In this document: in pieces, positions 8,483 through 16,737 of the stretch
Position numbering within the stretch: position 1 is the stretch's first letter
How the letters are laid out: every line of letters begins with the position of its first letter
Origin: Tyzzerella sp.
GTDB taxonomy: Bacteria; Bacillota; Clostridia; Lachnospirales; Lachnospiraceae
NCBI GenBank assembly: GCA_017465565.1
Contig: JAFTWA010000022.1
Coordinates: 1-64,000 of the forward strand
Reading direction: 5' to 3'
DNA length: 64,000 nt
The notes under the pieces: model-generated
Seen by the model: the letters and a program-made list of their open reading frames with translations, nothing else
Databases searched by the model: none
What the model was told of the DNA's origin: nothing
Position numbers and translations under genes: made by a program

Positions 8483-9838
8483 ATGAGCGCAGAAAAAAAG
8501 AATGCTTTGACAGAGGGCTCCATTGCAAAGGGAATGATAACATTTGCAATCCCAATGTTTTTTGGACAACTATTTCAACAACTTTATAATATGGCAGATT
8601 CCTTAATTGTTGGAAACTTTTTGGGAAGCGAAGCCTTGGCGGCAGTAACGTCCACAGGAAGTCTTATCTTTTTGCTGGTAGGATTCTTCAATGGGCTGGC
8701 AATAGGAGCCGGTGTTGTGATTGCCCGCTATTTCGGAGCGAGAGATTATAAGAATTTAAAAATTGCGGTGCATACAGATGTTGCCTTTGGTTTTGTATGT
8801 GGTATTATTATGACACTTGTGGGAGTTCTTTTAACTCCACAGATATTGAAATTAATGGGGACACCAGCAGATGTTTTTCCAAATTCGGTGGCTTACCTCA
8901 GGGTTTACTTCTTGGGTTCTCTTGCGGTGGTACTATACAATGTATGTACAGGAATTCTGCAGGCAGTGGGAGATAGCAAGCATCCACTCTATTATCTGAT
9001 TGTATCGTCCTGCACGAATGTGGTATTAGACCTGATTTTCTGTGGTGTATTTCGTCTCGGTGTGGAATATGCGGCACTTGCTACGGTGATTTCGCAATTT
9101 GTAAGCGTTGTTCTCTGCTTTGCGAGATTGGTTCGTGCAAATGATGTATATAAGGTATATGTGAAAGAAATCCGCATGGACAAGGAGATGTTAAAGCAGA
9201 TTGTTCGAATTGGACTTCCAACGGGACTTCAGAATTCGATTATTTCTCTGGCAAATGTGGTTGTGCAGTCGAATATCAACGCATTTGGGAAAATGGCCAT
9301 GGCAGGCTGCGGGGCTCATTCCAGAGTAGAAGGATTTGCCTTCCTGCCAGTTACATGCTTCTCTAATGCGCTAACTACATTTGTAGGACAGAATCTTGGA
9401 GCAAAGCAGTATGACCGAGTGAAGAAAGGTGCTATTTTTGGAGTGTTCTGTACAATTGTACTTGCAGAATGTATTGGACTTATTGTATATAAGTTTTCAC
9501 CACAGTTAGTTGCACTGTTTGATTCGAATCCAGAGGTAGTGCAGTATGGTGTGATGCAGGCGAGAACAACGACCTTGTTCTATTTTTTGATGGCATTTAC
9601 CCATGCCTCCGCAGCGATTATGCGTGGTGCAGGAAGGTCAGCGGTGCCAATGTATGTCATGTTGGTTTCGTGGTGCGCAATCCGTATTACATATATCACA
9701 ATTATGGTTAGAATAATTCCCGATATCAGGGTGGTATTTTCAGCATATCCAATTACATGGACGATTAGTACGATTATATTCTTGGTATATATTTTCAAAG
9801 TGGATTGGATGTATGGGTTTGAAAAACAGGAGGCTTAA
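8483..9838 (+). CDS. MATE-family multidrug/organic cation antiporter (second copy)
   Basis: A 451-residue membrane protein with the same organisation as its upstream neighbour, for example the matching PMFFGQLFQQLYNMADSLIVG first helix. The two differ over most of their length, so this is an old duplication rather than a recent one. The ATG follows a GAGGCGG site. The 75-base gap contains no clear terminator, so joint transcription with the first copy is possible. Confidence 0.93.
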   Translation: MSAEKKNALTEGSIAKGMITFAIPMFFGQLFQQLYNMADSLIVGNFLGSEALAAVTSTGSLIFLLVGFFNGLAIGAGVVIARYFGARDYKNLKIAVHTDVAFGFVCGIIMTLVGVLLTPQILKLMGTPADVFPNSVAYLRVYFLGSLAVVLYNVCTGILQAVGDSKHPLYYLIVSSCTNVVLDLIFCGVFRLGVEYAALATVISQFVSVVLCFARLVRANDVYKVYVKEIRMDKEMLKQIVRIGLPTGLQNSIISLANVVVQSNINAFGKMAMAGCGAHSRVEGFAFLPVTCFSNALTTFVGQNLGAKQYDRVKKGAIFGVFCTIVLAECIGLIVYKFSPQLVALFDSNPEVVQYGVMQARTTTLFYFLMAFTHASAAIMRGAGRSAVPMYVMLVSWCAIRITYITIMVRIIPDIRVVFSAYPITWTISTIIFLVYIFKVDWMYGFEKQEA

Positions 9839-9858
9839 GATTATAGTAAAACATTTGA

Positions 9859-9893
9859 AAAATGGAGCAGGAGAATTTCCTGCTCCATTTTTG
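9859..9893. terminator. Bidirectional terminator between convergent genes
   Basis: Perfect 12-bp stem AATGGAGCAGGA / TCCTGCTCCATT with a 5-base loop, T-rich on the plus side and A-rich on the left. It serves the MATE gene and the convergent kinase gene. Confidence 0.85.
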
Positions 9894-9909
9894 TATAAAG
9901 TTAGTATTG

Positions 9910-11175
9910 TTAAATAATGATTCTTGTAATGAAGGTTTCGCCTTGTATGGTGAATTGACAGTTTCCTCCGAGACGCTCGGTCATATAACGGATACTCTGT
10001 GTACCGTAGCCGTGTCCCTCCTTAGTTGAGAGAGGAAGTCCATCTGCAAAGGCAGGTTTCACTGCCACCGGATTTTTTACCGAAAGCAGTAACTTATCTT
10101 CCGAACTTTTGAGCAGCAGTTTTATGCTTCGCTTCTCCGTGGATATGTCATCTTGCGCGTTGAGTGCGTTGTCTAAAGCGTTGGAGAGGATGGAGCAAAA
10201 TAGAAGCTCATCCGTTTTAATTTCATCTATTTCCACCGTATATGTAAAATCAATATATTTTAACTTGCATTTGGCAACAAAGTCAGAAAGCACATAATTT
10301 ACGGTGTCGTTTTTGCAAAAATGTACTACCTTGGTGCCATCAATGTGAGAAGTGTGAGACATAATCATTTCCTTTGCTTTATTGTAATCCCCATCTTCGA
10401 TGCAGACAGCGAGGCTGCTCAAAAATAGACGCATATCGTGGCGAAGAAGTTTTACTTCATGTTCGCTGCGCTTTATTGCTTCCACTTCCTTCGACTGCTG
10501 TGCTACGATAACCCGAACAATCTGTTCTTTGCGCTCCGCATCTGCCTTCTGCTCGTATTCTTTGTAATATACAAAGCAGAAAATCATGTATATGATACTC
10601 AGAAAGAATGGAAGAAATTCAGCAACAATACGGTTGTTATTCGTCCACAAATTGGTATAGATTACCGTGGTGTAATCAAAAATGTAATACACTGTAGGTA
10701 TGATACCGAAAATGCATACACTTCGGGTATCTTTGTTAAAAAGCCCTGAAAGATACGAAGCCAGGTATTTTAAAGTAATAAAAGCGACAACTATCAATGC
10801 ACAAATCCGTGCCAACTGCGCTGCAACCGTGTTTTCAGTAAGTGAAGTGATGAGTACACCAAACCACTTTGCAGGCTGGCAGCAGAGATATGCCGTAAAA
10901 ACAGAGGCCAGTGAGGTCATAATTTTCTTGTGGTATGCAATACACAGAAACAAAATCAGTGGAAGATGGGTAATCAATGGATATAACTTCCACACCAATA
11001 CTTCGGCAAAAAAAACGTAAACCACAATCTGAAGTGCGCCGCAGAGAGCACACAGACCTAGAAAATGCAGCATATTCTTTTTGCTGAACCGAATTCCTGC
11101 AAAAGCAACGGATAAATAGACACCAAATAGCAATAGGAGTGTGCCATGCACAAAAAATAAACTATTTTCGAGCAT
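9910..11175 (-). CDS. AgrC-like GHKL sensor histidine kinase
   Basis: A 421-residue membrane sensor. Residues 1-195 hold about six membrane helices; then a coiled linker leads to a HPK10-type core. The phosphorylated His sits in LLRHDMRLF near residue 247, the N-box in SNALDNALNA, and the G-box in GHGYGTQSI near the C-terminus. These are the features of the AgrC/ComD/VirS group, which often sense peptides or small extracellular cues; no peptide precursor gene is seen beside it. The start overlaps the regulator stop by one base (TAATG), so the two are translationally coupled. Confidence 0.93.
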   Translation of the reverse strand: MLENSLFFVHGTLLLLFGVYLSVAFAGIRFSKKNMLHFLGLCALCGALQIVVYVFFAEVLVWKLYPLITHLPLILFLCIAYHKKIMTSLASVFTAYLCCQPAKWFGVLITSLTENTVAAQLARICALIVVAFITLKYLASYLSGLFNKDTRSVCIFGIIPTVYYIFDYTTVIYTNLWTNNNRIVAEFLPFFLSIIYMIFCFVYYKEYEQKADAERKEQIVRVIVAQQSKEVEAIKRSEHEVKLLRHDMRLFLSSLAVCIEDGDYNKAKEMIMSHTSHIDGTKVVHFCKNDTVNYVLSDFVAKCKLKYIDFTYTVEIDEIKTDELLFCSILSNALDNALNAQDDISTEKRSIKLLLKSSEDKLLLSVKNPVAVKPAFADGLPLSTKEGHGYGTQSIRYMTERLGGNCQFTIQGETFITRIII

Positions 11176-11897
11176 TAGCGGTCACCTGCCTTTCCAAAAA
11201 GCAGCTCAAAATAGGCTGCTTCAAACTCCTTGTGACGGTTGCGTGAAATAGGAATGCGATAACCAGAACGCATTTTGATTTCCTTCAATGTATAAGTGTC
11301 AATCTGATAGATGTTTACGATGTAACTGCGGTTACATTTGAAAAATCCGTCTGCAAGCAGGAGTTTTTCTTCATAAGTGTAAAGCGGCTCTGTAGCTGCA
11401 ATGGTCCGCCCATCGCAGAGGGTGAGCAGAACACGCTTGTTCTGGGCCTCAATATATTCTATACTATTAATTTCTACCCAATGGACAGCATTTTGACCTT
11501 TTACAATAATTCTTTTGGCTTCTTTGCGAATGTCCTCAGCAAGCTCTGTTAGACAGTGAAAGAGTCTATCAGTATTCAACGGCTTTAGGAGATAGTCATT
11601 TGCCTTGACGGTATAAGAATCCACCGCAAATTCCGGAGACGAGGTTAAAAATACAATCTTCACACTCTTGTCCTGCTGACGAATCTCTTTGGCGGCCTCA
11701 ATTCCATTTAACAGAGGCATTATCACATCCAGTAGGATGATGTGAAAAGGGTTGCTGGCATGGGCAGTGATTAGGGAATCCGCATTCTCAAAGGTTTCAA
11801 TCTGTAAATGTTCGGACCCAATTTTCTGTCTTTCTATGACAGTTTTTATCTGCCACAGAAATGCCGGCTTATCGTCGCAAATTGCAATTCTGAGCAT
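11175..11897 (-). CDS. LytTR-type response regulator
   Basis: A 240-residue regulator: receiver domain (residues 1-120, acidic pocket CDD at 7-9 and phosphoacceptor Asp in IILLDVIMP near 57) followed by a LytTR DNA-binding domain (from about residue 135, with the FFKCNRSYIVN motif). The start is the ATG at 11897 preceded by AAAGGAGGTG; an upstream in-frame ATG at 11948 lacks a site and lies in the promoter. It is partner to the kinase downstream. LytTR regulators bind paired 9-10-bp repeats about two helical turns apart, and such a pair lies in the divergent intergenic region. Confidence 0.95.
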   Translation of the reverse strand: MLRIAICDDKPAFLWQIKTVIERQKIGSEHLQIETFENADSLITAHASNPFHIILLDVIMPLLNGIEAAKEIRQQDKSVKIVFLTSSPEFAVDSYTVKANDYLLKPLNTDRLFHCLTELAEDIRKEAKRIIVKGQNAVHWVEINSIEYIEAQNKRVLLTLCDGRTIAATEPLYTYEEKLLLADGFFKCNRSYIVNIYQIDTYTLKEIKMRSGYRIPISRNRHKEFEAAYFELLFGKAGDR

Positions 11898-11919
11898 ATT
11901 TTCACACCTCCTTTGTATC

Positions 11920-11948
11920 AGTATATCAAAGAAATTTTTTGCGTGCAA
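11920..11948 (-). promoter_or_regulatory. Promoter of the LytTR two-component operon
   Basis: Minus strand TTGCAC (11948-11943), a 17-base spacer and TATACT (11925-11920), 22 bases upstream of the regulator start. Confidence 0.6.
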
Positions 11949-11960
11949 TCAATCTGATTT

Positions 11961-11993
11961 ACCGTTCACTCCGCAAAAAAAGCATTTCACTCC
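11961..11993 (+). promoter_or_regulatory. Predicted LytTR operator (direct repeat, 21-bp period)
   Basis: Two copies of TTCACTCC begin at 11965 and 11986, exactly 21 bp apart. The extended half-sites are ACCGTTCA (11961-11968) and GCATTTCA (11982-11989), separated by 13 bases. This is the geometry known for LytTR regulators such as E. coli BtsR and YpdB. A TAAAAT -10 at 12022-12027 with no good -35 lies downstream, as expected for an activated promoter driving the surface protein gene at 12074. Confidence 0.6.
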
Positions 11994-12073
11994 CAAACCC
12001 CAAATGGGTATCTTTTTTTGGTAAAATAATCTCGACTTAAATTCTATTAAAGAGACTAACTATGAGGTGAAAG

Positions 12074-13861
12074 ATGATGAAAAAAAGAATAATGAGCGTA
12101 TTGCTTGCCGTTGTTATGGTACTTGGCACAATGATTGCTACAAGTTCAGTGACATATGCGGCGGCAGAAGAAATTACGATTTCGGATGCAACGTATTACG
12201 ATAGCGGAGCGTTGAAAAGCATTAAAACTCAATTTGATTGGGATACAGGTGCCGCAACTGTTCGTCTTGTACTTATGACACAGAGACTGCGTTCTGCAGG
12301 TGAAGAAGGTACAAGTACTAGCTATGGTGATTTTACTGATTTAGGGCACTATAGAAATGCATTCGATAGTTTTGGGGAAGTTCAAACTTATGATGACACA
12401 AATAGTACTTTTGGTATTGTTGCCTACTCTGATGTAAAGGAAGTAAGGCTGGGTAGTGAGAATAATGAACTGGCAATCAGCTTTGAGGAAACAGATATTC
12501 CTTTGAATAGAAATGGAATATATTATGTTTATCTGTGGACAGAATACTACGGTGCTTGTTACCCGGATAATCTATTCGTGGCAATCAATGTTCAGGATGG
12601 TGTTGTGCAGTACACTCCTGCAACTGGAAGAAACAGTTATAATGAAGAAGCTTTTGTAAAGGTTGTAAGTCAGGTGACATATGACGTGACTGTTACGCCA
12701 GGGGAACATATGACAAAGGCAGCTAATTCTGGTGCAGAAAGCCAGGCAGATTTGGGGGTTCCAATGACTCCAGTAGTCTATGTCGCTGATGAAGGATATT
12801 ATTTTCCAGAAAACTATGCAGTAACCTCTGTAAATGGTATTAAAGTTACAAGAGACAGTGAGACGCAGATAACCGTTTCTGGTATGCCTACTGCAGACAC
12901 GCAGATTACAATGACAGCACCTACGCGAAAACTGCTTCCTCTGGAAGACATGGTATTCAATTATGCATATGATGTACAGAGAAGTCCTGCGTTTCCGGCT
13001 AAGGGTGATACTATTCAGATGAGTGGATTGACAAAACCATGTCTTGCTGACGGAACTCGAGGAACAACTAATGAAGGAAGCTGGACACTGACACCAATTG
13101 GTACATATGGACTTATCAAGGATGGAGAAAAAGCTTCTGGAAAATTAAAGGGTATTGTAGAAAGTGTTGTACAAGGATATGCAAATCTGGATGCAGATAC
13201 AATTGTTCTCCATGAATTAAAAGACGGTGATACGCACATCGCTTATGGTATTACAGTTGCATACAATAAAGAAGCTGGTATGGCAGTATTCCTTGGCGAT
13301 AATTTAAGTGGTGGAGCAGGATACTTACTTTCTGTGGAAAGTAAATCTGGTGATGTAAATACGACTGCAACTGCAATCCTTACCGATTGGGTTGCCCCTC
13401 CAGTTTATGATATTACTGTAGCAGATGCTGCAAATGGTACAACAGAAACATCTGCAGCGAAGGCAATTGCAGGGGATACGATTACAATCACAGCAACGCC
13501 AAAGCAAGGATACAAGATAGATTCTGTAAAATATAATGATGGCGAAGACCATGACGTAGCTTTGGTTGGCGGAAAGTACACATTTGAAATGCCTGCAAAG
13601 AATGTTACTGTGAAGGTGACTTATAAGGCGGTTACAAGTGTTCCTGAAGGAAATGAAGGAAATCAAGCAAATAATCAAGTAACAAACAATCAGACAGCAA
13701 ATAACCAAACATCTTCTGAGAGCAGTGAAGAGACGAAGTCACCACAGACTGGCGATGTAAGTCGCTTCTTTATCTGGTTTGCACTTGCAGCAGGAAGCTG
13801 CGCAGTTTATAAATGTGTTCTTGAACTTGAAAGAAATAAAAAAAGAATAAGAAGATACTAG
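12074..13861 (+). CDS. Sortase-anchored surface protein
   Basis: A 595-residue secreted protein. It has a signal peptide (residues 1-30, ending in VTYAAAEE), an unrecognised N-terminal region rich in beta structure, and an InlB/Flg_new-type repeat near 443-520 (from YDITVADAANG to NVTVKVTYKA). An Asn/Gln/Ser/Thr-rich linker then leads to a cell-wall sorting signal SPQTGD near 555, with a hydrophobic helix and a basic tail. SPxTGD signals are a common variant of LPxTG in Clostridia. An adhesin or environment-facing role is likely but not shown. It is divergent from the LytTR system and probably its target. GAGGTGAAAG precedes two adjacent ATGs. Confidence 0.88.
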   Translation: MMKKRIMSVLLAVVMVLGTMIATSSVTYAAAEEITISDATYYDSGALKSIKTQFDWDTGAATVRLVLMTQRLRSAGEEGTSTSYGDFTDLGHYRNAFDSFGEVQTYDDTNSTFGIVAYSDVKEVRLGSENNELAISFEETDIPLNRNGIYYVYLWTEYYGACYPDNLFVAINVQDGVVQYTPATGRNSYNEEAFVKVVSQVTYDVTVTPGEHMTKAANSGAESQADLGVPMTPVVYVADEGYYFPENYAVTSVNGIKVTRDSETQITVSGMPTADTQITMTAPTRKLLPLEDMVFNYAYDVQRSPAFPAKGDTIQMSGLTKPCLADGTRGTTNEGSWTLTPIGTYGLIKDGEKASGKLKGIVESVVQGYANLDADTIVLHELKDGDTHIAYGITVAYNKEAGMAVFLGDNLSGGAGYLLSVESKSGDVNTTATAILTDWVAPPVYDITVADAANGTTETSAAKAIAGDTITITATPKQGYKIDSVKYNDGEDHDVALVGGKYTFEMPAKNVTVKVTYKAVTSVPEGNEGNQANNQVTNNQTANNQTSSESSEETKSPQTGDVSRFFIWFALAAGSCAVYKCVLELERNKKRIRRY

Positions 13862-13871
13862 GGAAAATTTA

Positions 13872-14877
13872 AAAAAAAGGGGCTGTTGCAAAATAAAGAA
13901 AACAAAAATCATAATATGAGGTTTTGGCCACCACATTGCGTGGTGGTTTTTTTGTGCAATCGCAAGGAATTATGTGCCGATTTTCCATATGCAATATTTT
14001 TGACGTTCCACGGATGAAAAAATCCTGTTTTTTGCAGATTTTTGCAGGATTTTATGTGAATTTTTCTTTATAGGGAATAACTGTGCTGATATGCTAAGAG
14101 TTCTGTCAAAAGTGTTAGCACTGCAAGAAAGTTTTTTCGTATATGGAAATTGCCACACAAAATATGAAACACCCATCTTCTGCGAAAATACATCTGCAGT
14201 CTTTTGATGATTTTCTTACAGCCTCGTGAGACAAAAAGTCGGTTGTACAAAGCACGTTCAAACAGTCACGAATTTCCAAATGAAATGAGTGTTCAAGGTC
14301 TAGGCTACAGATTCTGGAAAAGTCTACGTGGCTGCGTTCAGTGATGTGATTAAGGAAGTGCTCCAAGAACTTACTTCGTGCGGACAACTTTCCGCACTCC
14401 CTCATTTACTGAACTGCAGCCACTAGACTTTGCACAGAATCTTTCGATGCCCTTTCGCGCCCATTTCATTTGGAAATTCTGGCTGTGCGTTTGCTTTGAG
14501 CAACTGTAATAGAACTCTTGTCTCACAGGCTGTTAGAAAATCCAAAAGACGAAGCCGTATTTCTGCAGAAGATGGGTGTTTCATATTTTGCGTGGCGATT
14601 TTCCATATACGAAAAAACTTTCTTGCAGTACTAACACTTTTGACAGAACACTTAGCATATAAGCACAAGTATTTCCTATGAGGAAAAATTTACATAAAAT
14701 CCTGCAAAAATCGGCAAAAAACAGGATTTTTTCATCCGCGGAGCGCCAAAAATATTGCATATGGAAAATCGGCACATAATTCCTTGCGATTGCACAAAAA
14801 AACCACTACACAATGTGGTGGCCAAAACCTCATATTATGATTTTTGTTTTCTTTATTTTGCAACAGCCCCTTTTTTT
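13872..14877. mobile_element. 1-kb near-perfect palindromic (fold-back) element, no transposase
   Basis: The left arm reads A7-GGGGCTGTTGCAAAATAAAG inward and the right arm is its reverse complement. The outer 57 bases (13872-13928 versus 14877-14821) are identical, the next 60 differ at two sites, and similarity fades inward but can be followed almost to the centre near 14375, where a GTGCGGA/TCCGCAC hairpin sits (14378-14397). The ends resemble insertion-sequence terminal repeats (GGxxCTGTTGCAAA-type). No transposase or other credible gene is inside. No direct target duplication is obvious: the flanks are A-runs and T-runs. Confidence 0.85.
13928..13953 (+). terminator. Terminator within the palindrome left arm
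   Basis: CCACCAC-ATTGC-GTGGTGG stem followed by seven T. It would end transcription from the surface protein gene. The mirror copy in the right arm (around 14796-14821) acts on the minus strand and has one mismatch. Confidence 0.75.
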
Positions 14878-14927
14878 GTATATTGAAATCTTTTAAGAGT
14901 ATAATAATAATTAGAACAAGAAAACAA

Positions 14928-14956
14928 TTGACGCGCGTCAAATAAAAATGTATACT
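14928..14956 (+). promoter_or_regulatory. Promoter of the HipA-like module with overlapping 14-bp palindrome
   Basis: TTGACG (14928-14933), a 17-base spacer and TATACT (14951-14956). The -35 box is the left half of a perfect palindrome TTGACGCGCGTCAA (14928-14941), so a dimeric repressor bound there would block polymerase. The HTH protein encoded second in the operon is the natural candidate. Confidence 0.65.
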
Positions 14957-14993
14957 TATTGTGAGAAAGATAATTGCTTAGGAGGAGATAGGG

Positions 14994-15815
14994 ATGAACA
15001 GGAAAGTAATTGTTGAAAAGCAGGATCTCACTTATCTCAAGTGGTCCCATGCAAGAAATTCAAGTGGTACAGCAGGTACATTTTTAAAATCCCAGTCGAT
15101 AATATCCGGAGAAAAAATATATTATAAATTATCTAATTTTGACAGTGAAAAGGGAATTATCGGTCATGAATGTGTAAATGAAATTATTGTTGATCGTTTG
15201 CTTACGATTTTAGGAGTAGAACACTTGGAGTATCGACTTATTCACGCAGATATCGAGATAGATGGCAAAGTCCATGATACATGGCTATGCGAATCAAAGG
15301 ATTTTAAGCAAAAAGGTGAAACAAAATCAGCTTTGGATAGCTATTATCAGATTAATAGAGAGCCGAATGAATCTCGATATGAGTTTTGTATAAAAAATGG
15401 ATGGCAAAAGTACATTGATACTATGCTGGCAGTAGATTATTTGATATTAAATAGAGATCGCCATGGTGCAAATATAGAGGTGCTGCGAAATGGACGAAAA
15501 CATATGATGAGGATTGCGCCTTTGTTTGATCATGGATTATCTTTTCTATGTTCTTGTTATAGTGATGAAGAGATAGAAAGGTTTGATATATTAGCGGATA
15601 AACCGTGCCAAAACTTTATTGGCAGTCGGTCTACATTTGAAAACTTAAATTTAATTACGGAGAAAAATACGATTTTCCAGTCAAAACTAAAATTGCAAGA
15701 TAAAGAAAAATTATTTAAAGATTTATCGTTTGTATTATCAGAAGTACATCGGGATAAGATATGGGATATGCTTTGGGCAAGGTGGTGTCAATATGAAAAG
15801 TTATGCAATTTATGA
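14994..15815 (+). CDS. HipA-like Ser/Thr kinase, short form
   Basis: A 273-residue protein carrying the kinase core of the HipA/HipT family: a Gly/Ser-rich nucleotide loop (NSSGTAGTFLK, about residues 22-32), the catalytic loop NRDRHGAN near 156-163 with catalytic Asp and Asn, and a metal-binding LFDHG motif near 180. Full HipA proteins have about 440 residues; the N-terminal subdomain is absent here and seems to lie in the next gene, as in HipBST systems where it is a separate protein. Such kinases phosphorylate translation factors or tRNA synthetases; the target here is unknown. GGAGGAG precedes the ATG. Overlaps the next gene by 23 bases. Confidence 0.82.
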   Translation: MNRKVIVEKQDLTYLKWSHARNSSGTAGTFLKSQSIISGEKIYYKLSNFDSEKGIIGHECVNEIIVDRLLTILGVEHLEYRLIHADIEIDGKVHDTWLCESKDFKQKGETKSALDSYYQINREPNESRYEFCIKNGWQKYIDTMLAVDYLILNRDRHGANIEVLRNGRKHMMRIAPLFDHGLSFLCSCYSDEEIERFDILADKPCQNFIGSRSTFENLNLITEKNTIFQSKLKLQDKEKLFKDLSFVLSEVHRDKIWDMLWARWCQYEKLCNL

Positions 15816-16608
15816 TGAAGAATTAGATGAAACATTTGCAATTGGCTATTTGTTCTATTATGAAAAATCGAAAAGTTTTGTGATAGAATTGAGTGCAGAT
15901 TTAGACGAATGGGATGCTCCCTTGTTATTTCAGAGATTGGTAAGAGAAAAAAAATATACTGTTCCACGAGATATTAGTTTACTGTGGGTGAAAGAAAGAG
16001 TGATTCCAAGCGGCAGGCAAAATATTGGAAGTATTCTTAAAAATCACAAGTTGAAAGATTATAGTGAAATGGCACTTCTTAGTTTGTCAAAGGGAAGATG
16101 TTCTCAAGACAACTGCTACATCACAGAAATATCGGAGGAGAAAATCCCGGAGAATATTAAAGATAGAATGAAGAAGAATTTATGGGAATGTTTTCCGACA
16201 GAAGATAATCAGATTGTATGTTTGTTTAAAGATGATATTGTAAAAAAAGTGGAGATTTCGCTGCTTCTTGAACAGTACAAAGATATTTTATATGTCTTAA
16301 AGAATAGAACGTTGCTTGATAGTGTGAAAGTAGGGGCTGGCGGATACAGTATTATCTTTAATGATTCTATTGAAATTCAAACTTCGGATTTGAGAAGAAT
16401 TGGGCAGACACTTCCACTAACTTCGAAAGATTTTTATAATTTTGTACGCAGAAATGTATTGGATACAACGAAAACTTGTGATATGCTTCAGTGTTCAAGA
16501 CAGAATTTATCCTATCTAGTTAAGGAGAAGAAAATCAAGCCGATTATTTATGGTACAAAAGAAAACCTATATTTAAAAGGTGAAATTGAAAAAACTTTAA
16601 ACGATTAA
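15793..16608 (+). CDS. Candidate antitoxin/regulator: HipA-N-like + DUF2442-like + HTH
   Basis: A 271-residue protein that starts at the ATG 15793 (AAGGTGG site) inside the end of the kinase gene. Three parts can be made out by eye. Residues 1-115 have the pattern of the HipA N-terminal subdomain (a vIPsgRqNi stretch near 72, then YSEMALL and a SKGRCSQD loop). Residues about 125-195 follow the DUF2442 pattern (VKVGAGGYSIIFNDSIEI). The C-terminal 60 residues form a helix-turn-helix (TTKTCDMLQCSRQNLSYLV). It probably neutralises the kinase and binds the palindrome upstream. The domain calls rest on pattern resemblance only. Confidence 0.6.
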   Translation: MKSYAIYDEELDETFAIGYLFYYEKSKSFVIELSADLDEWDAPLLFQRLVREKKYTVPRDISLLWVKERVIPSGRQNIGSILKNHKLKDYSEMALLSLSKGRCSQDNCYITEISEEKIPENIKDRMKKNLWECFPTEDNQIVCLFKDDIVKKVEISLLLEQYKDILYVLKNRTLLDSVKVGAGGYSIIFNDSIEIQTSDLRRIGQTLPLTSKDFYNFVRRNVLDTTKTCDMLQCSRQNLSYLVKEKKIKPIIYGTKENLYLKGEIEKTLND

Positions 16609-16650
16609 AAATGGTATGCAATGTGATGAAGAAATGTTACAAATAGTTCC

Positions 16651-16707
16651 TTGCACTTGGCGGTTGTCCGCAGTATAATAAAGAAAAGATAGACTGCGGA
16701 TGACCGC
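16651..16707 (+). promoter_or_regulatory. Promoter with 15-bp inverted repeat around the -10 box
   Basis: TTGCAC (16651-16656), a 17-base spacer and perfect TATAAT (16674-16679). The arms GCGGTTGTCCGCAGT (16660-16674) and ACTGCGGATGACCGC (16693-16707) are inverted repeats with two mismatches, one in the spacer and one over the start point. This is a likely operator for autoregulation of the next gene. Confidence 0.65.
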
Positions 16708-16737
16708 GGAGAACGGTGATGTAAAGAGGGCGAGAAA

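Noticed and set aside
14115-14681. Short open frames in both arms of the palindrome that could be transposase remains.
   Set aside because: They are 60-96 codons, arise from the palindromic sequence, lack ribosome sites and show no DDE or other transposase motif.
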